From: Sulfuricurvum sp.
GTDB lineage: Bacteria; Campylobacterota; Campylobacteria; Campylobacterales; Sulfurimonadaceae
DNA: 64,000 nt
Reading direction: 5' to 3'
Assembly (NCBI GenBank): GCA_030692765.1
Contig: JAUYUB010000011.1
Span: 1 to 64,000 of the forward strand
This document shows positions 1-8,567 of this stretch, piece by piece (position 1 is the first letter of the stretch; every line of letters starts with the position of its first letter). Position numbers and translations under genes: made by a program. The notes under the pieces are model-generated. The model saw nothing but the letters and a program-made list of their open reading frames with translations, was not told the origin of the DNA and searched no databases.

Positions 1-68
1 AGGCTAGGTGTGTAAGAGAAGTAATTCTTTCAGCTGACTAGTACTAATAGAACGTTCGTCTTTATCTA
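1..68 (+). rRNA. 23S rRNA, 3' end (partial)
   Basis: The window opens inside a 23S rRNA gene. The stretch around 33-55 (gctgactagtactaatagaa) is the conserved 3'-terminal region that follows helix 100 in bacterial 23S rRNA, and the 5S gene lies downstream in the same direction. The exact 3' end, near 65-70, cannot be fixed from sequence alone. Only the last part of the molecule is inside the window. Confidence 0.85.
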
Positions 69-74
69 TGCTCA

Positions 75-100
75 TCGCCTTATTAAGCGTAATAAGGTGA
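75..100 (+). other. 23S-5S spacer processing hairpin
   Basis: Positions 75-85 and 90-100 form an 11-bp stem (one G-U pair) closed by the tetraloop AGCG, just after the 23S 3' end. A second stem pairs 177-183 with 196-202, immediately before the 5S. These are probably RNase-cleaved spacer structures of the rRNA precursor. The pairing is visible in the sequence; the role is inferred from position. Confidence 0.5.
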
Positions 101-202
101 AATGTATAAACAGTTACACGTTGACGACTTAACAATGATTATTCAAATGATCTTATACAGCTCTCAGAAGCAAATACACTCAGGTGTACTTCCTTCTGAG
201 TG

Positions 203-319
203 CTCAGGTGGCTATAGAGAGGGGGAAACGCCCGGTCCCATTCCGAACCCGGAAGCTAAGACCCTCTTCGCTCATAATACTGCATCTTTCAGGTGTGGAA
301 ACGTAGGTCGCCGCCTGGC
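203..319 (+). rRNA. rrf: 5S ribosomal RNA
   Basis: The segment has the 5S core ccattccgaacccggaag (239-256) and the terminal helix I, in which CAGGTGGC (205-212) pairs with GCCGCCTG (310-317). It lies about 135 nt after the 23S end on the same strand. The total of roughly 115-120 nt is normal for 5S. A T-rich tract (about 335-360) follows and may serve as transcription end. Ends are accurate to a few bases. Confidence 0.9.
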
Positions 320-402
320 CTCAGATTACAATCCCCTTCTTCTTTTTATTATTTCCCTTCTTAATTATTAACTTTATTTTTAATGCATTAAATAAATGTC
401 TC

Positions 403-431
403 TTGACTCTTTCCTATTTAAAAGCTAGAAT
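403..431 (+). promoter_or_regulatory. Sigma-70 promoter for the ComEA-like gene
   Basis: TTGACT (403-408) and TAGAAT (426-431) are separated by exactly 17 nt. This gives a start of transcription near 438 and a leader of about 20 nt before the ATG at 460. It argues against a TTG codon at 403 being the translation start, because that codon is part of the -35 box. Confidence 0.6.
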
Positions 432-459
432 TACCGTATCTAAACTTATAAGGTTATTT

Positions 460-702
460 ATGGTTAAGTTCTTACTTGCGCTTTTACTGCTTTCATCATT
501 ACTTTTTTCTGCTGTTAATGTCAATAGTGCAAATTCTGCACAGCTTCAAACTCTTAATGGAATTGGTCCTACTAAGGCTCAAGAAATTATAAAGTACCGT
601 AAATCTCATGGTAGTTTTAAAAGTGTAGATGAATTGGTGAACGTCAAAGGGATTGGGCCTAAAACGCTTCAAAAAATGAAATCACAAGTCGCAATACGTT
701 AG
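460..702 (+). CDS. ComEA-like helix-hairpin-helix secreted protein
   Basis: An 80-residue protein. An N-terminal hydrophobic segment (about residues 3-22) looks like a signal peptide or anchor, and two helix-hairpin-helix motifs follow (GIGPTKAQEI and GIGPKTLQKM). This is the layout of small ComEA-type DNA-binding proteins, which take up or bind dsDNA outside the inner membrane. I start at ATG 460, preceded by ATAAGG at 448-453, rather than the longer TTG frame at 403. The gene converges on pabB and their stop codons overlap by 4 bp. The DNA-uptake role is inferred from the family; a repair role is less likely given the signal. Confidence 0.75.
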   Translation: MVKFLLALLLLSSLLFSAVNVNSANSAQLQTLNGIGPTKAQEIIKYRKSHGSFKSVDELVNVKGIGPKTLQKMKSQVAIR

Positions 703-1634
703 GGGATATAAATCTTATCGAGCATCTCTTGGTATTCATTTTGAGGTATGCTATCTGCGGTGATACCACCTCCGCTTTTGTATATAAGACCTTTTTCTGT
801 CTGTTCAATATACCTAATTGAAACAGCACTGTAAAGATTTTTTCCGTCAAAATATCCAAAAATCCCACTGAAATAACCTCTCTGATATCCCTCAATAGTT
901 TCGATTATTTTACAGGTGTTTTTTTTAGGTGTACCGCTGATACTTCCTGCTGGCAGGAGTGCCTGTATTTTCTCGCCTATGGTTTCTTTCCAATCATTTT
1001 TCAGCTGACCGCTGATGTGTGAGCTTACTTGATGTAGCCTCTTATTACCGGTTTCTATCGTTGTGATATAACGAAAGTTTTCTACACGTATGTCGTGAGC
1101 AATAATTCCCAAATCATTTCGTAATAGATCTACGATCATGGTATGTTCTGCTAGCTCTTTTGGATCGTTGATGATGGTATCTATTGCATTGGGTAAATCG
1201 GCATCGATTGTACCTTTCATGGGATAGGTATGTATTCGATTGTTCTCTATGGTTATAAATGCTTCTGGCGAGAAGCAGACGAATTTATCCCCTACTCGCA
1301 ATTTGTATGGAGCATTTGCCATTGTATAGATTTCACGTAATGTGTAATTGGTCTGGATCGGTGTTTGTTGGGTGAGATTTAACAGGTAGGTATTTCCCGC
1401 TTGTATATGTTGTTGGACTTGGTTGAATTTTTTTTTATAATCTTCAAAATCAGTTGGATCGAATTTTGGTATATGCGGAAGGTTATTCTTGCTACATTCG
1501 CTATTGAATGAAAATTCAATATCATGGTCAGTGAGTGTATCCAGAGCATAGCAATAGAAAGTATCACCCTTGAAATTAGAATAAAAAAAAGCGGGGATAC
1601 CTTGCGATACGAATTGGCTCAGTCGCGCATACAT
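699..1634 (-). CDS. pabB: Aminodeoxychorismate synthase component I
   Basis: A 311-residue chorismate-binding enzyme that makes 4-amino-4-deoxychorismate in folate (p-aminobenzoate) synthesis. Visible motifs are PMKGT at about 138-142, DLLRNDLG at 169-176, PAGSISGTPK at 228-237 and a C-terminal GGGITADS. K140 in the PxKGT motif is the lysine that separates PabB from anthranilate synthase. The protein is shorter than E. coli PabB because the long N-terminal part is reduced, as in many Campylobacterota. It is the last gene of bioD-pyrB-pabB; its ATG overlaps the pyrB stop (TAATG). Confidence 0.9.
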   Translation of the reverse strand: MYARLSQFVSQGIPAFFYSNFKGDTFYCYALDTLTDHDIEFSFNSECSKNNLPHIPKFDPTDFEDYKKKFNQVQQHIQAGNTYLLNLTQQTPIQTNYTLREIYTMANAPYKLRVGDKFVCFSPEAFITIENNRIHTYPMKGTIDADLPNAIDTIINDPKELAEHTMIVDLLRNDLGIIAHDIRVENFRYITTIETGNKRLHQVSSHISGQLKNDWKETIGEKIQALLPAGSISGTPKKNTCKIIETIEGYQRGYFSGIFGYFDGKNLYSAVSIRYIEQTEKGLIYKSGGGITADSIPQNEYQEMLDKIYIP

Positions 1635-2503
1635 TACGCTATAAGAGCCTTAAGAACAGCCATTCGGATTGAGACACCATTCTTGACCTGTTCAAGTACT
1701 TTACATCTTGGATCGCCTAGCATCGCGTCATCAATATCGATGTTACGGTGTACAGGTCCTGGATGCATTATCATAATATCTCTGTTTTGAATCATTTTTT
1801 TTGTGATGCAAAAGTCACTGGCGTAATCTTTAAGTGAACCGTAGGTCTGATGGGAATGCCGTTCCGTTTGGGTACGTAAACTCATAATGGCATCGACGTT
1901 GTCGAGTACATCATGTATATTGTGCGTTGCTTTGAGTGTTGTGGAAGGTAAAAAATGCGGTGGTGCCACAAGGGTGATATTCATGCCAAAACGGGTTAAA
2001 AGTTCAATATTACTGTTTGCAACACGCGAATTTTTGATGTCTCCGACAATAGCAATTTTTTTACCGCTCACCTCACCAAAATGCTGTTTGAGGGTAAAGA
2101 GATCCAAAAGCGCTTGAGTAGGATGTGCATGTGCTCCATCTCCCGCATTGATAATGGAGGCGTTGGTGTGTTGAGCAAGGGTATGCGGAACGCCTGCATG
2201 GGCATGACGTACGATCATTGCGTGTGGGCCCATTGCATCAAGATTGGCAGCGGTATCGATGAGGCTTTCCCCTTTTTGCGTAGAGCTTTTTTGGACATCG
2301 AGATGGATCACTTCGGCGCCTAAGCGTTTGGCGGCGATTTCAAAAGAGCTTTTGGTTCGGGTTGAGTTTTCAAAAAAAAGGGTAATAATAATTTTTTCTC
2401 GCAGTATTGGATCAAAGCGTCCATCACCAAATAGCGTTGCGTCCTTTAAAACAGCGTTGATCTGGTCTATGGTAAAATCATCGGTGCGAATGAAATGACG
2501 CAT
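1634..2503 (-). CDS. pyrB: Aspartate carbamoyltransferase catalytic subunit
   Basis: 289 residues. It condenses carbamoyl phosphate with aspartate in pyrimidine synthesis. The carbamoyl-phosphate binding motif STRT is at residues 47-50, KGES at 77-80, and HPTQALLDL lies in the middle of the protein. No regulatory PyrI gene is adjacent. The ATG directly follows the bioD stop and is preceded by a GGAGAG ribosome site inside the end of bioD, so the three genes should be co-transcribed and translationally linked. Confidence 0.95.
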   Translation of the reverse strand: MRHFIRTDDFTIDQINAVLKDATLFGDGRFDPILREKIIITLFFENSTRTKSSFEIAAKRLGAEVIHLDVQKSSTQKGESLIDTAANLDAMGPHAMIVRHAHAGVPHTLAQHTNASIINAGDGAHAHPTQALLDLFTLKQHFGEVSGKKIAIVGDIKNSRVANSNIELLTRFGMNITLVAPPHFLPSTTLKATHNIHDVLDNVDAIMSLRTQTERHSHQTYGSLKDYASDFCITKKMIQNRDIMIMHPGPVHRNIDIDDAMLGDPRCKVLEQVKNGVSIRMAVLKALIA

Positions 2504-3175
2504 TTACTCTCCTTGTGAGTTTTCTTGATTTATTTTATCCAATAATGCTTGAGCGAGTGCTGTATTATCTTGCCCGATGACGAAAAGTGGATCAAACTTG
2601 TTTTTAAAATAGGGGAGGGATATTTGTGCAAAACTTTCATCACCCGTACGGCAATTTAATGCCCATAAATGTGGAATATTAGCATTTTCAAGAGCAATAA
2701 GACTCAAAAGTGTGTCATTAATACAGCCTAGCTTGCAATGAGTGACTAGGAGGGTAACTGCATTGAAATACTCAGGCAAATCAATCATCATAAGATCATC
2801 ATCCACTGGTACCATGAGTCCGCCTGCTCCTTCGATGAGAACAATATCACAGAGTGTTTCTATCTTCTCTAAAGCATGATCAAATTGTTCTAGGTCGATC
2901 TTCTTTTTTTTATTGGCAACATAAGGAGCTGCAGGAAGCGGTAAAGATAGGGTAACAACATCATTGATACGCATGTTCTTAAGTTGAGGATTTAGCATTT
3001 GTGCGTGTTTTAGAAGTAGACTACCATCGGCAGGAATGCCGTTTACGCCAGTTTCTATGGGCTTGTAAACACCCACGCGAAGTCCCATGTTCGTGAATGC
3101 TTCCATAAGTTTGATGGTTGTGTAGGTTTTGCCGACATCCGTATTGGTGGCGGTGATAAAAATTCGTTTAGACAA
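2504..3175 (-). CDS. bioD: Dethiobiotin synthetase
   Basis: 223 residues. It is the ATP-dependent carboxylase that closes the ureido ring of dethiobiotin in biotin synthesis. The P-loop variant TNTDVGKT is at 10-17, the KPIETG substrate motif begins at K39, and EGAGGLMVPV at about 114-123 is typical of BioD. It is first in the bioD-pyrB-pabB operon and divergent from the PLP gene at 3251. No other biotin gene is nearby. Confidence 0.93.
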   Translation of the reverse strand: MSKRIFITATNTDVGKTYTTIKLMEAFTNMGLRVGVYKPIETGVNGIPADGSLLLKHAQMLNPQLKNMRINDVVTLSLPLPAAPYVANKKKKIDLEQFDHALEKIETLCDIVLIEGAGGLMVPVDDDLMMIDLPEYFNAVTLLVTHCKLGCINDTLLSLIALENANIPHLWALNCRTGDESFAQISLPYFKNKFDPLFVIGQDNTALAQALLDKINQENSQGE

Positions 3176-3192
3176 GGATTTGCCCTTTTGGC

Positions 3193-3230
3193 TATAATTA
3201 GCGCAATTTTAATACATCTTTCGTAAAGAT
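3193..3230. promoter_or_regulatory. Divergent promoter region with palindrome
   Basis: The bioD/PLP-gene spacer contains a plus-strand -10 box TATAAT (3193-3198), with TAGACA at 3169-3174 as a possible -35 (18 nt apart). A perfect palindrome ATCTTT-CGT-AAAGAT sits at 3216-3230, between the -10 and the plus-strand start codon. On the minus strand the palindrome falls in the spacer of a possible TTGCCT-N17-TATTAA promoter for bioD. Its symmetry and position suggest an operator; no regulator is identified. Confidence 0.4.
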
Positions 3231-3250
3231 AAGGCAATAAAGGAATAGTA

Positions 3251-4486
3251 ATGCGTTTTGAAGAGTTTAGCACAAAATTTGTTCAGCAAGTAGGGAAAAA
3301 AGAGGGGGCAATTAGCCCGGTGATGATCAATTCGGCATCTTTTGGTTATGGTGACAGTGAAACAGGAGAGGGTATTTTTGACGGTTCAGTCAAAAAGCCG
3401 CTGTATTCACGAATGGGCAATCCGACATCAGGGCAACTGGAGCAAATTTTAGCTCAGATGGACGGCGGTATCGGTGCGATTGCGGCTTCTTCGGGCATGG
3501 GTGCAACGGCCATGGCCACGATCAGTTTGCTTAAAAGCGGTGATGAAATTGTCAGCGTCGGAGGATTGTTCGGCGGAACGTATTCTTATTTTTCAGAAAC
3601 TTTGACCCGATTTGGGATATCCACACGTTTTTTTGATGTGGATGAACTTGAAGCAATCGAAGCGGCTATCACGGAGAAAACAAAAATACTTTTTTTGGAG
3701 AGTGTAGGTAATCCTAATATGCGTCTTCCTGATATTCATAAAATCGCTGCCATTGCCAACAAACACGGTGTTGTGTTGATGGTGGACAATACGTGTACTC
3801 CTCTCAGCATTGCTCCCATAGCGCTGGGGGCAGATATCGTGGTTTATTCGACGACAAAGATTATTACCGGAAATGCTTCCTCCCTGGGTGGTGCAGTGGT
3901 ATTTCGGGCAATTAATGAGGGTGATGATAAATTCAAAACACAGCGTTACGCAGAAGTGCATCCATTTATCAAAAAAATGGGGGCGATGGCATTGATCGGA
4001 AATGCGAAAAAAAGAGCGCTACGTGATTTTGGTATGTCTGCAAATGGTTTTGGGAGTTATTTAACGTTGTTGGGATTGGAAACGCTCCCTTTGAGAATGG
4101 ACCGTATCGTTGACAGCGTAGAAAAGGTAGCCCATGCACTTAGTGCGGCAGGATTTAACATTAACCATCCGTCTTTGAACTCTCATCCTCACCATGAGCG
4201 TTATTTGACACAGTTCTCTCAAGGATGCGGATCACTGCTTACCATTGACATGGGGACAAAAGAGGCGGCTTTCGCCTTTATTAATGCGTCAAAGCTTATT
4301 ACTGTTACCGCCAATATCGGAGACAGCCGAACGCTTGCGTTGCATATGGGATCGACGATTTACCGCGATTTTGATGACGCCACAAAAAAGTTTTTGGGAA
4401 TCACCCCCGGTTTGATTCGTATTTCGATCGGATTGGAAAGTCCAGACCATATTATTGAGGATTTTATCGCTGCTAGGGGGCGATAA
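3251..4486 (+). CDS. PLP-dependent Cys/Met metabolism enzyme, O-acetylhomoserine sulfhydrylase-like
   Basis: 411 residues of the cystathionine gamma-synthase / O-acetylhomoserine sulfhydrylase / methionine gamma-lyase family. YSRMGNPT (52-59) carries the phosphate-binding Tyr and Arg, and K203 in STTK is the expected PLP lysine. FGGTYSYF (107-114) is closest to MetY-type enzymes, which make homocysteine from O-acetylhomoserine and sulfide. Substrate choice within this family cannot be settled from motifs, so MetZ or a gamma-lyase remains possible. A strong -10 box (3193) lies upstream. Direct sulfide assimilation would suit a sulfur-oxidising host. Confidence 0.8.
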   Translation: MRFEEFSTKFVQQVGKKEGAISPVMINSASFGYGDSETGEGIFDGSVKKPLYSRMGNPTSGQLEQILAQMDGGIGAIAASSGMGATAMATISLLKSGDEIVSVGGLFGGTYSYFSETLTRFGISTRFFDVDELEAIEAAITEKTKILFLESVGNPNMRLPDIHKIAAIANKHGVVLMVDNTCTPLSIAPIALGADIVVYSTTKIITGNASSLGGAVVFRAINEGDDKFKTQRYAEVHPFIKKMGAMALIGNAKKRALRDFGMSANGFGSYLTLLGLETLPLRMDRIVDSVEKVAHALSAAGFNINHPSLNSHPHHERYLTQFSQGCGSLLTIDMGTKEAAFAFINASKLITVTANIGDSRTLALHMGSTIYRDFDDATKKFLGITPGLIRISIGLESPDHIIEDFIAARGR

Positions 4487-4500
4487 AACCTCATTTCTAC

Positions 4501-4506
4501 TATAAT
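4501..4506 (+). promoter_or_regulatory. -10 box for clpS-clpA-aat
   Basis: TATAAT at 4501-4506 lies about 70 nt before clpS, just after the stop of the preceding gene. No convincing -35 is visible, which is common for sigma-70 promoters of this phylum. Confidence 0.4.
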
Positions 4507-4576
4507 CTTCTCATTTAAGCCAAAAAACACGAAATCCTTGTTACATTATTTCTTTTAAATCAGACGGGAATTATTT

Positions 4577-4876
4577 TTGAGTACAAAGATTACACAGCAG
4601 ACAGAAGGTTCTATTAGCTTAAGAGAGCCTAAGCAATATCACGTTTATTTATTAAATGACGATTATACATCAATGGATTTTGTCATTGATATCTTAGTAC
4701 GCATTTTTCACAAAAGTTACGTAGAAGCTCAGCTTATCATGATACAGGTTCATCAAAATAAGCGTGGGTTATGTGGTACGTATTCGTATGAAATTGCAGA
4801 AACAAAGGTTCATCAGGTAAGCTCACTTGCACGAGAGAATGGATTCCCGCTCAAAGCGGTTATGGAGGAAGCATAA
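4577..4876 (+). CDS. clpS: ATP-dependent Clp protease adaptor ClpS
   Basis: 99 residues. ClpS binds proteins with destabilising N-terminal residues and delivers them to ClpA. The family core is clear: YHVYLLNDDYTSMDFVIDIL at 22-41, then VHQNKRGLCGTYSYEIAETK and a C-terminal PLKAVMEEA. The start is TTG (4577), with GACGGGA upstream; no ATG gives a complete N-terminus. The stop overlaps the clpA ATG (TAATG), so the adaptor and its unfoldase are made together. Confidence 0.93.
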   Translation: MSTKITQQTEGSISLREPKQYHVYLLNDDYTSMDFVIDILVRIFHKSYVEAQLIMIQVHQNKRGLCGTYSYEIAETKVHQVSSLARENGFPLKAVMEEA

Positions 4877-7053
4877 TGATTAGTACCGAGCTCAATGTAG
4901 TTTTTCAAAAGGCTGTCGCGTTTGCACGGCATCAGCGTCACGAATATTTAACGATTGAGCACGTTATGCTTGCCTTGTTAAATACGCCTGAGGGTTCCAG
5001 CATCATTGAATCGTGTGGCGGAGATGTTCAGGTGATACGTGAATCATTGGGACAGTATTTGATGCAAACCATTGAACCTTTGCCCGATGATGTCACCCAA
5101 GAGCCTTTTGAAACCGTAGCATTGGCCCGTATGATCGATGAGATGATGCGGCATGTGAACAGTGCCCAAAAACAGCATGCTGATATTGGTGATTTTATCG
5201 CAGCTATTTATGAAGAACATCATACGTATGCCTGTTTGTTGCTGCAGGAGTACGGTATTAGCCGTGTTGATCTACTTGAGGCTATTTCTCATCGGGACAT
5301 AGCAATGCCACAGGCTCCTTTGGAAAACGAGGGAGCATTGGCTCAGTATGCTATCAATCTTAATGAGCAGGCAAAAGAGGGAAAGATTGACCCGGTAATC
5401 GGACGTTCAAGCGAGATCGAACGTACTGTTCAGACGCTTTGCCGTCGTAAGAAAAACAATCCATTGTTGATTGGTGAACCGGGTGTTGGTAAAACGGCGA
5501 TTGCGGAAGGGCTGGCACTGCGTATCGTTGCGGGAGATGTTCCTAAAATACTGCAAGATGCAGAGTTGTTTGCCCTTGATTTGGGTGCGATGCTTGCAGG
5601 AACCAAGTATCGAGGAGATTTTGAAAAACGGCTCAAATCGGTTATCGATGAGGTAAAAAGTCATCCCAATGCTATTTTATTTATCGATGAGATACATACC
5701 ATCGTGGGTGCGGGGGCTGTAGGTGGAGGGAGTATGGATGCTTCCAATCAGCTCAAACCTGCCCTCGCTTCAGGCACACTAAAGTGTATGGGAGCCACGA
5801 CGCATGCAGAATATCGGACCGTTTTTGAAAAAGACAGGGCGTTAAGCCGTCGTTTTGCACGAATCGATGTGAATGAGCCTTCTTTGGAAGACAGTTTCTT
5901 GATTCTTAAAGGGTTGCGAGCACGATACGAAAAACATCATGGCGTGAAATACACCGATAAAACCCTCCGCAGCGCCGTAGAACTTTCCAAAAAATTTATT
6001 ACAGATCGTTTTTTACCGGATGTTGCTATTGATCTGATCGATGAGGCGGGTGCATCGTTTCATCTGCAAAATCACAAAAGAGCAACCGTAACTCCTCATG
6101 ATATTGAGATGGTGATTTCAAAAATCACAGGTGTTCCGACATCGAAAATTGGAAATGATGCACGTGAACAGCTTGCGGGATTAGAGGATACGCTCAAAAC
6201 ACTGGTAATCGGACAAGATCATGCCATAACCCAAGTAGTTCGCTCTATCAAGCGCTCTTATGCCGGGATGAGTGCTCCAAATAAGCCTATAGCATCCTTC
6301 TTATTTTCAGGACCTACGGGTGTCGGGAAAACAGAGCTTGCAAAATCGCTTGCCGAATCTATGGGGATCTATTTTGAGCGTTTTGACATGTCTGAGTATA
6401 TGGAAAAACATGCCATCAGCCGTTTGATCGGTGCTCCTCCGGGATATGTCGGATTTGAGCAGGGCGGATTACTCAGCGAGGCGGTACGTAAGCACCCCTA
6501 TATGGTTCTTTTGCTCGATGAAATCGAAAAAGCGCATCCTGATTTGGTCAATATCTTGTTGCAGGTAATGGACAGTGCAACTTTGACGGATAACAATGGG
6601 TACAAGGCGAATTTTTCCAATGTCGTATTGATTATGACCTCCAATGTAGGCGCAACAGAACGTACCGTTATGGGATTCAATGCCGATGCGTCGATATCTC
6701 GAAACGAAGCGCTTAAATCGTTCTTTACGCCTGAGTTCCGTAATCGTTTGGATGCGGTAGTCGAGTTTGCTGCATTGCCTTCAAGTGTAGTGGAAGGTAT
6801 CGTAGATAAGTTCATCCGCGAGTTGAACGTGCAGATGAAACCGAAAAAAGTGGTCATCACTCTCACTGAGAAAGCAAAAGCATATTTAGCGAAGATTGGT
6901 TACGATAAAGCAATGGGCGCTCGACCTCTTGGCCGTGTGATCCAAGAAAAGATCAAAGACGCTCTTGTTGATGAGATGCTTTTTGGTAAACTGGTGCAAG
7001 GCGGCAAAGTAGCTGTCGATTTTGATGATAGCCTAGTATTTGAGTACCGCTGA
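4876..7053 (+). CDS. clpA: ATP-dependent Clp protease ATP-binding subunit ClpA
   Basis: 725 residues. It is an AAA+ unfoldase with a ClpN domain (about 1-140) and two ATPase modules: Walker A GEPGVGKT near 200 and GPTGVGKT near 479. The matching Walker B segments are ILFIDEIHT and [12 protein letters not shown]. It unfolds substrates and feeds them to ClpP, which is not in the window. There is no long middle domain, so it is ClpA rather than ClpB or ClpC. It is translationally coupled to clpS. Confidence 0.95.
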   Translation: MISTELNVVFQKAVAFARHQRHEYLTIEHVMLALLNTPEGSSIIESCGGDVQVIRESLGQYLMQTIEPLPDDVTQEPFETVALARMIDEMMRHVNSAQKQHADIGDFIAAIYEEHHTYACLLLQEYGISRVDLLEAISHRDIAMPQAPLENEGALAQYAINLNEQAKEGKIDPVIGRSSEIERTVQTLCRRKKNNPLLIGEPGVGKTAIAEGLALRIVAGDVPKILQDAELFALDLGAMLAGTKYRGDFEKRLKSVIDEVKSHPNAILFIDEIHTIVGAGAVGGGSMDASNQLKPALASGTLKCMGATTHAEYRTVFEKDRALSRRFARIDVNEPSLEDSFLILKGLRARYEKHHGVKYTDKTLRSAVELSKKFITDRFLPDVAIDLIDEAGASFHLQNHKRATVTPHDIEMVISKITGVPTSKIGNDAREQLAGLEDTLKTLVIGQDHAITQVVRSIKRSYAGMSAPNKPIASFLFSGPTGVGKTELAKSLAESMGIYFERFDMSEYMEKHAISRLIGAPPGYVGFEQGGLLSEAVRKHPYMVLLLDEIEKAHPDLVNILLQVMDSATLTDNNGYKANFSNVVLIMTSNVGATERTVMGFNADASISRNEALKSFFTPEFRNRLDAVVEFAALPSSVVEGIVDKFIRELNVQMKPKKVVITLTEKAKAYLAKIGYDKAMGARPLGRVIQEKIKDALVDEMLFGKLVQGGKVAVDFDDSLVFEYR

Positions 7054-7063
7054 TTTCGCAAGA

Positions 7064-7735
7064 ATGATACCAAGACTCACGAACAATCTTTCCTTCCCCA
7101 ATCCTCGTACTGCATCGGAGGGGATTGTCGCTTATGGCGGTGATCTCACCCCTTCTCGTGTCATGATGGCGTATCGCATGGGTATTTTCCCCTGGTACGG
7201 TATAGACGATCCGATTATATGGTGGTCGCCTGATCCCCGTCTGATTCTGGAACTTGATGATTTTAAACTTCATAAATCATTGCGCAAAAAAATCCCACAC
7301 TTTGAGATTCGCATTGACACTGCTTTTTCGCAAGTGATTCGTGCATGCGGTGCTATGAATCGGCGAGGGCAAAGGGGGAGCTGGATAATCCCTGAGATAA
7401 TTGAAGCGTATGAAGTATTACACGCTATGGGACATGCACATAGCGTTGAGGCGTATCAAGAAGGGGTATTGGTCGGAGGTCTTTATGGCGTGAGTGTGGG
7501 ACGAGTCTTTTGCGGTGAATCGATGTTTGCTAAAGTCTCGGATGCTTCTAAAGTGGCGTTTGCTGTCTTGGTCGAACGATTGAGGGAGTGGGGGTATGAT
7601 TTTATCGATTGCCAGGTCCCGACCGATCACTTGAAAAGCTTGGGGGCAAAAGAGGTTTCAAGAGAATACTTCTTGGAGCGACTCGCTATGTCTCTAAATG
7701 AGAGCTTATCAGATACTGTTTGGCATAGAGATTGA
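7064..7735 (+). CDS. aat: Leucyl/phenylalanyl-tRNA-protein transferase
   Basis: 223 residues from ATG 7064. A TTG at 7040 would add eight residues and overlap clpA; family N-termini favour the ATG. Aat moves Leu or Phe from tRNA onto proteins with N-terminal Lys or Arg, creating the N-degrons that ClpS reads. Motifs seen are FPNP, VAYGGDL, GIFPWY, IWWSPDPR, GSWI and GGLYGVSVGRVFCGESMF. It completes a clpS-clpA-aat N-degron operon. Its stop codon overlaps the -35 box of the next promoter. Confidence 0.92.
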   Translation: MIPRLTNNLSFPNPRTASEGIVAYGGDLTPSRVMMAYRMGIFPWYGIDDPIIWWSPDPRLILELDDFKLHKSLRKKIPHFEIRIDTAFSQVIRACGAMNRRGQRGSWIIPEIIEAYEVLHAMGHAHSVEAYQEGVLVGGLYGVSVGRVFCGESMFAKVSDASKVAFAVLVERLREWGYDFIDCQVPTDHLKSLGAKEVSREYFLERLAMSLNESLSDTVWHRD

Positions 7736-7760
7736 CATATATTAAATACTAAACTATAAT
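7732..7760 (+). promoter_or_regulatory. Perfect consensus sigma-70 promoter of the toxin-antitoxin pair
   Basis: TTGACA (7732-7737), a 17-nt spacer and TATAAT (7755-7760) match the sigma-70 consensus at every base of both boxes. The -35 overlaps the aat stop codon. AAGGAG at about 7773 is a strong ribosome site for the antitoxin ATG at 7785. Such a promoter would be expected to need autorepression by the antitoxin complex, which is typical of these modules. Confidence 0.75.
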
Positions 7761-7784
7761 AAGGAAAATAATAAGGAGAAAGTT

Positions 7785-8030
7785 ATGACTGCTGAAAAAA
7801 TAACAGTAACGATTCCCTATGAGCTCAAAGAACAATTGGTTGCTTTGAAAGATGAGCTCAAAACATCGATGTCTACAATCTACAAAGAAGCCCTCGAAGC
7901 GTACATCGAAAAAAAAGAGATGGAAAAATGGCAAAGAGGTGCCGAACTCGCTAAAAAGGATAAAAACTATATGCATTTTATCAGTGAAATCAGCAATGAT
8001 TCCGGAGATATTTATGATTATGCAGGGTGA
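7785..8030 (+). CDS. Ribbon-helix-helix type antitoxin
   Basis: 81 residues. The N-terminal part (KITVTIPYELKEQLVALKDE) followed by a serine-rich turn and a helix looks like a ribbon-helix-helix DNA-binding fold. The acidic, less structured C-terminus would wrap the toxin. It directly precedes and overlaps a MazF/PemK-type toxin, so it is taken as that toxin's antitoxin and autorepressor. The pairing is inferred from gene order; the exact antitoxin family is not certain. Confidence 0.75.
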   Translation: MTAEKITVTIPYELKEQLVALKDELKTSMSTIYKEALEAYIEKKEMEKWQRGAELAKKDKNYMHFISEISNDSGDIYDYAG

Positions 8031-8370
8031 AGTTTGGGAGGTAGAGTTTTTTCCAAATATCGGCAGTGAAATAGGTAAAAAACGCCCTGCTATCGTAGTA
8101 AGTTACGATTCAATCGGTAAATTGCCTTTAAAAACGGTTGTCCCGATTACAGATTGGTCTAATAGCTATGCTAACTATCCTTGGATGATTAAAATTACCA
8201 ACGACAAAACCAACGGCCTGACTAAACCCTCAGCTATTGATTGTTTTCAAATTAGAAACTTTTCCGATAGCAGGTTTGTGGTGAAGCTTGGAGAGGTTGA
8301 TGCCGAGATGCTGACCCATATTTATCAAGTGATTGCAAAAACCCTTAACCCAAAATATAAATTAGTTTAA
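8014..8370 (+). CDS. MazF/PemK-type mRNA interferase toxin
   Basis: 118 residues. The MazF fold signature is present: GEVWEVEFFPNIGSEIGKKR near the start, PAIVVSYDSI, VVPITDW and a C-terminal conserved helix. These toxins cut mRNA at short sequence sites. The reading frame overlaps the antitoxin end by 17 nt. ATG 8014 has GGAGA 5 nt upstream; ATG 8020 is an alternative. The 3' end of this gene is part of a 95-bp direct repeat seen again at 8971. Confidence 0.85.
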   Translation: MIMQGEVWEVEFFPNIGSEIGKKRPAIVVSYDSIGKLPLKTVVPITDWSNSYANYPWMIKITNDKTNGLTKPSAIDCFQIRNFSDSRFVVKLGEVDAEMLTHIYQVIAKTLNPKYKLV

Positions 8371-8438
8371 TAGCACAGTCGATGCACAAAATCATAGAGG
8401 ATTTGATTGTGGTTGCGCAGTGCAGGTATCATTATTGA
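8344..8438 (+). repeat. Direct repeat copy 1 (mazF end plus YoeB tail)
   Basis: This 95-nt segment is repeated, with about 80% identity by eye and one deleted base, at 8971-9064. It holds the last nine codons of the mazF-like gene, its stop, and a decayed YoeB C-terminus. Copy 2 still reads LNSKYKLV-stop in the same relative frame. The two copies bracket the TRL-like lipoprotein gene. Confidence 0.7.
8376..8438 (+). pseudogene. Remnant of a YoeB toxin C-terminus
   Basis: Read in frame, 8376-8438 gives KIIEDLIVVAQCRYHY followed by TGA. It matches the end of the intact YoeB in this window (NDLVIVAQCRYHY at 46626-46664). There is no start codon or upstream YoeB sequence, because mazF occupies that position. 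It is a fossil of an older YefM-YoeB locus into which, or next to which, the mazEF pair was placed. Confidence 0.7.
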
Positions 8439-8567
8439 GAGAACTTTTGAAACAAACAGCAATATATAACCGATAATATGTGATTTTTTACATAAAATTT
8501 AATAAATATTACACAAATATTACATGAGTTAGATAGACTTCCCCCCATCTATTTTAAAAGGTAAAAA

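Noticed and set aside
102-371. 89-codon open frame over the 5S gene
   Set aside because: It covers the 23S-5S spacer and the 5S rRNA, which are structural RNA; the peptide has no recognisable feature.
8504-8524. AAATATTACA repeated 11 bp apart as an operator
   Set aside because: The region is very AT-rich and the copies are not linked to a recognisable promoter; noted only in the gene entry.
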